Positions 62,601 to 64,000 of a stretch of 64,000 nt of DNA are shown here, piece after piece. The notes beneath the pieces were generated by a model that saw only the letters and a list, made by a program, of their open reading frames with translations, was not told where the DNA came from and did no database searches. A program made the position numbers and the translations under genes. How positions within the stretch are numbered: position 1 is the stretch's first letter; each line of letters opens with the position of its first letter. Source of the DNA: Streptomyces sp. DG2A-72 (GTDB lineage: Bacteria > Actinomycetota > Actinomycetes > Streptomycetales > Streptomycetaceae); contig NZ_JASTLC010000001.1 in NCBI RefSeq assembly GCF_030499575.1, positions 6,348,001-6,412,000 of the forward strand, read 5' to 3'.

Positions 62601-63014
62601 AGCATCAACGGCCTCATCCCGGAAGCCGCGATATGCGCCCTGTTCCTGCTGTGGTGTGCGGACATGGCTTATATCACTTACTGGGCCCTTGGTGAGGCGA
62701 AGAAGAGATACTCGAACGGGGCGAAGCAGAATGCCTACCGTCACTGCATTTGGCAGGCGATGCTGACCTGGGCGGTCGGTTCCTACTTGGCCAAACAACT
62801 CGGTAATGCCCACGAGAAGAATGCGGGAAGCTCTGCGGCGGCAAAGCGTGACTCCAAGGCCGACCAGTACAACAACAAGATCGGAAGAAACCGGGGAGGG
62901 AAAATCACGGCCTGGACGTACGGGAAGGCAAAAGAGACTGCTTGTCGCTTCTGCAAGGAGGCGGTCAAGAAGCACAAGCTGAAATCCAACGCCGCAGGCA
63001 AGACATGGGTCTAG
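56697..63014 (+). CDS. DNRLRE/RHS (YD-repeat) polymorphic toxin
   Basis: 2105 residues from TTG 56697, chosen because AGGAG lies 5 bp upstream; GTG 56691 is an alternative. The signal peptide lies near residues 18-55. A DNRLRE domain (about 350-515, LGNNGSSQVARSFLSFPM, DVTSLAKAWAANG) leads to a fibronectin-like region. Many YD repeats follow from about 1040 (YDSAGRVVTQTPPGELPW, YDAAGRLTKADDTQTG). The RHS core ends with VRLYDSDTGRFLSVDRIVGG and DPVNCYDISG (1957 onward). The variable C-terminal about 135 residues hold a hydrophobic segment and the motif NAYRHCIW (2012-2019) with HE at 2039-2040, resembling DUF6973-type toxin ends. It is probably exported and acts on neighbouring cells (inference). 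Confidence 0.9.
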   Translation: MTATFLRPGRRPDRPSVQPFLPTAQRRRLRSVAAAVVLAMAFETTVIVGNANVAAGVGLEAPTADRNKPAKDLGPATAGSVAAARLKAKIQNRRIEALDARTETSTTYVNPDGSVTEQAYAGPIRFQDDQNQWQDIDVSLQKLSNGSVGARRHPHGLRLAGKATAPKGLKSVGESTGSAGVPLVTMEGRTGQRMRLGWYGALPAPEIEGEENNIARYRSALPATDLLIESTRTGYEQFLELKDRSAVDASGAITYSLTAKGLTAKENADGSVSFTDAKGKSAGVLPAPVMWDAQVDAKSGEHKRTAPVGVKVAQDGDTVTLTLTPDAKFLADGSTQFPVTIDPAINVGASFDTFVQEGYTTDQSASTDLKLGNNGSSQVARSFLSFPMKNITGKQVTAAKLNLFEYHAWSCTAKSWEVWSTGAASTSSRWTAQPAWGTKYATSTQTKGFSSACNDGWVTADVTSLAKAWAANGNGTNHLGLRATDETDPYGWKRFNSGNAASNTPYLSVTYNSVPELPTLIAPLSAAATNDTTPTLSAKALDGDGSQVTLDYEVWTSTGTSALRTGSSAAVASGAQANWTPAALATGSYKWRVRAGDGSAVSAWSAFRTLTVDTTSPAATAVSSTDFPAGQWSGAPDSSGDFAGSFALTPPSADVKEVQWQLDGGAWQSIATTGAAVTAKPVFRAGRHTLAARTKDAAGNASTTTSFTFYAGSGAALLTPTQGDRPARRTVLTGQGKTADTGVRYQYRRGETDAWKDVPVADVRRKSDNAAVTAWPVTVSGGLPEALVWNITDSLAEDGPIDVRAVFGNGSSTDASPATSITVDRDAGAAPTQGAGPGDVNMLTGDYTLSATDSSAFGLTASRTASSRRPAEGGQQEGQVAIFGPQWTAGTAAELSDSESLYIRKTSSTSVALVDVEGEETGFTATSGGGWKPEEGAEALTLTGSLTGSFTLKDTEGTTSQFTKIDAAATTWQLSKSSLSTENSTTSLISEKVTVGGTVLARPKYAIAPTSAVSNETCANTPSTKGCRILEYQYATTTTATAGTLGDYAGQVSRIRVWSTDPGAAGATAIVVSSYAYDASGRLREQWDPRVSPALKTTYTYDSAGRVVTQTPPGELPWTFEYGKAGASSVVGDGMLLSVSRPTLKPGSKDETDGGKAAVSLVYDVPLSGANAPNQVSPADARTWAQTDTPTDATAVFPADQVPASHSGNDLGAGDYDKATTTYTNASGLQVNTGLPGRHLTTTQYDAFGNVVFELGATNRELALGSEEYQVNTQSELGILSDSTAERAQKLATVAKYSADGRRMLEQHGPVHLVTLTKQLQGDADSPGIAVGTQVPAREHTVTRYDEGRPTDGSALVLDQPTTTSTGASVEDYPTDGDVRTTTTSYDWVKGLPTSRVTDPTGLKLTRSSVYDAQGRVTKNSQPKSNGADAGTVVSQYWSAGGTGPCAGRPEWADLLCSSGPAGKITGGGSNPDELPAKSLEYDRWGNATKVAETANGVTRTTVTTYDAAGRGKQIQISGGVGTAVPTQTITFDPANGQVATMSDGAATVRHVADKLGREISYDDGAGNVTRTEYDARDRVTRRSDSAPSETTYSYESLTGLPTRMHDSVMGSIGDVTGSYDSDGRLYKQKLPWNMDVEFNLDPTGSETSRYWHWESGWTVQGESLSENIHGQVVSRTTYTGGGAYQAYSYDAAGRLTKADDTQTGVTTHRGYGFDDNTNRTSLVTTVDDVDGGAPATTTVNSSYDSADRLIASGTAYDAFGRTTTQSSGAQNSYYANDLVRQITARGERTTWSLDAAGRLASSTTESQDDNGAWATTATVRNHYGADGDNPTWISEGGSKISRNLSDLTGGLIATTGGTAGDVVLQLANIHGDIATQIPLVDATTPVVNSYDEYGKLLPGTDVARYGWLGGEQRSSETPSTVTLMGVRLYDSDTGRFLSVDRIVGGNAGSYDYCFADPVNCYDISGNYSINGLIPEAAICALFLLWCADMAYITYWALGEAKKRYSNGAKQNAYRHCIWQAMLTWAVGSYLAKQLGNAHEKNAGSSAAAKRDSKADQYNNKIGRNRGGKITAWTYGKAKETACRFCKEAVKKHKLKSNAAGKTWV

Positions 63015-63036
63015 CGTAGTGCCCGTGCGGGCTTGG

Positions 63037-63078
63037 GTTGAGCGGGGTGGCGCGGCGGTTCGCACCACCCCGCTCAAC
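63037..63078. terminator. Strong terminator after the RHS gene
   Basis: GTTGAGCGGGGTGG (63037-63050) pairs perfectly with CCACCCCGCTCAAC (63065-63078), a 14-bp stem with a 14-nt loop. It lies between the convergent RHS gene and the small gene at 63117 and should end both transcripts. Confidence 0.85.
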
Positions 63079-63116
63079 ACGGGATCAGAGGCACGCATCG
63101 CACCTGACACTCGCCG

Positions 63117-63578
63117 TCATGTCAGGGAAGGAGTCGCCGGCCCACTGGCCGTGTCCCCGGCCTCATCGGCGAAGGCCAGGACTCCGTGCATATGGCGCAG
63201 GGGGTGGGCATTCATCTTGCGATTCGCGAAGTCATCCAACAATGCGTATCCGGCGACCAGCACGACCTCATTTCCCTCATACGACTCCAAATTGATCACC
63301 GCAGCTTCGAGTGAAGCAATCTCTTCGGCAAGTAGAGGGATGCTGTGGATGCCCTGGATCGATGCGAGTCCGACCCGTGCGAAAAGTGACGGTATCAACG
63401 TGGAACCGCTGGCGTCGGCGATCGTTTCCTTGTCTGTATCGCTCAATTCGGAAATCCGAGCATGTGCATGCTCGAAAATCTCAACGAGAGTGATTGTTTC
63501 CCGAACTGTAATGGCAATCGCATCTTTAGTGGCTGGCGCCAAAGGGGGGTGATGCTTGTCACGGTTACGTCGGCGCAT
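63117..63578 (-). CDS. Hypothetical protein, possibly linked to the RHS toxin
   Basis: 153 residues from ATG 63578 with GGGAG 8 bp upstream. It is helical and soluble: KDAIAITVRETITLVEIFEH, ISELSDTDKETIADASGS, IPLLAEEIASLEAAVINLES and GNEVVLVAGYALLDDFANRK. There is no signal peptide or membrane segment. No family is recognised. It lies just beyond the toxin gene but on the opposite strand, while immunity genes usually follow on the same strand. An immunity role is therefore only a possibility. Codon use is less GC-rich than in the core genes. Confidence 0.7.
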   Translation of the reverse strand: MRRRNRDKHHPPLAPATKDAIAITVRETITLVEIFEHAHARISELSDTDKETIADASGSTLIPSLFARVGLASIQGIHSIPLLAEEIASLEAAVINLESYEGNEVVLVAGYALLDDFANRKMNAHPLRHMHGVLAFADEAGDTASGPATPSLT

Positions 63579-63980
63579 TGCTATGCTCCCGGAAGAACCT
63601 GTGGCGGGGAAGTCAATGCCTCTTGATGCTCGGGCATTCCATTCCAGGGCTGATGACCCAGGGGGTCAAGTGGTGTCCCAAGTGTAGCGCAAGCGCTTTC
63701 TGTTTTTGAGCAGTCCTGATCGCATTTTTGTAAAGACTTGCATTCAGGCCGGCGACCCATACCTATACGGACTCGGGCCGCGACCGATAAGGCCGATCCG
63801 CCTCCACCTCCACGTCAAGCCGCACATCTGGGGTGCGTTCTCCGGATCCGGCGATGCGGTCGCCACTCACGCCGGCCTACGGCCAGGGAGTCTGCGTCTG
63901 ACCGACTGGCGTGCACACGCACTAGTGTGTTGCGGCAGAACGGCCCTGTGACGCATGGGACTTGGAAGGGTTGACAGAGG
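63579..63980. other. Intergenic region at the right end
   Basis: About 400 bp without a convincing gene. It includes AT-rich stretches (TTCTGTTTTTGAGC near 63698 and GATCGCATTTTTGTAAAG near 63719) that may be promoters for the genes on either side. An open frame 63706-63951 has no start signal or coding character. No RNA gene was recognised. Confidence 0.5.
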
Positions 63981-64000
63981 ATGCCGCTGAGCACCGACGA
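63981..64000 (+). CDS. Possible start of a gene cut by the window end
   Basis: ATG at 63981 begins MPLSTD and runs off the window. AAGGG and AGAGG lie 6 to 15 bp upstream. The short visible part does not allow any identification. Confidence 0.3.

Noticed and set aside
63686..63707. Short hairpin AGCG-CAAG-CGCT followed by a T-rich run
   Set aside because: The stem has only 4 bp and no gene ends there on the plus strand, so a terminator call is not supported.
63706..63951. 81-codon plus-strand frame near the right edge
   Set aside because: It has a rare start without Shine-Dalgarno and no coding character.
1..64000. CRISPR arrays, tRNA or rRNA genes
   Set aside because: No regularly spaced repeats, T-loop/CCA-type signals or rRNA segments were seen on reading both strands, although a covariance search was not possible.

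Overview
The window is chromosomal DNA of a Streptomyces. Very high GC, codons ending in G or C, frequent GTG and TTG starts, tightly overlapping operons and several repeats typical of that genus all agree. From memory, the gene order from the choline genes through glyA, trpS, the carboxypeptidase/SCO4848 pair, sdhCDAB and the GH20 hexosaminidase matches a conserved Streptomyces core segment. Products were assigned by reading translations and motifs; no database search was possible.

Layout. (1) Positions 1-5.7 kb, minus strand: a tightly coupled operon for a vWA-MoxR-VMAP conflict-type system: a Trypco1 protein, a trypsin-fused VMAP protein, a MoxR AAA+ ATPase, and a vWA-like protein with a degenerate kinase tail that runs off the left edge. 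A perfect inverted repeat touches the first start codon. (2) 5.9-7.6 kb: a MarR/GNAT fusion with its own palindromic operator, and a secreted protein with an in-frame amber codon before its apparent C-terminus. (3) 7.8-15.0 kb: choline oxidation (ALDH, GMC dehydrogenase) and a glycine betaine/choline ABC transporter with two permease halves fused. (4) 15.0-22.5 kb: AhpD-like protein and MocR regulator, a DMT-type membrane protein, a ygiB/ygiC-like lipoprotein and ATP-grasp pair, an ornithine aminotransferase, and glyA behind a ZTP riboswitch. (5) 22.6-24.5 kb: a solitary TnpB (IS200/IS605-type) element that has split a gene for a membrane-anchored surface protein. (6) 24.6-28.7 kb: a second surface protein, an ECF sigma/anti-sigma pair, trpS and a 2H phosphoesterase.

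(7) 28.7-33.8 kb: a divergent cluster with all the activities of the mycobacterial decaprenylphosphoryl-arabinose route (UbiA phosphoribosyltransferase, PAP2 phosphatase, DprE1, DprE2) and a GtrA protein, followed by YihY. (8) 33.7-42.6 kb: DD-carboxypeptidase, small membrane protein, metallophosphoesterase, a frameshifted HATPase gene, a two-component system, an MMPL exporter with a C-terminal beta domain, a Uma2 remnant and a VOC protein. (9) 42.7-48.8 kb: sdhCDAB with a strong terminator, a degenerate OHCU-decarboxylase relative and a GH20 hexosaminidase. (10) 48.8-55.5 kb: small hypothetical genes, a large secreted PGRP/FG-GAP protein and a second sigma/anti-sigma pair. (11) 55.8-64 kb: an accessory region with a lipoprotein, a 2105-residue DNRLRE/YD-repeat polymorphic toxin, and a convergent small gene beyond a strong terminator.

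No tRNA, rRNA or CRISPR array was seen. The most interesting items are the VMAP operon, the TnpB insertion, the arabinose-lipid cluster and the RHS toxin locus.
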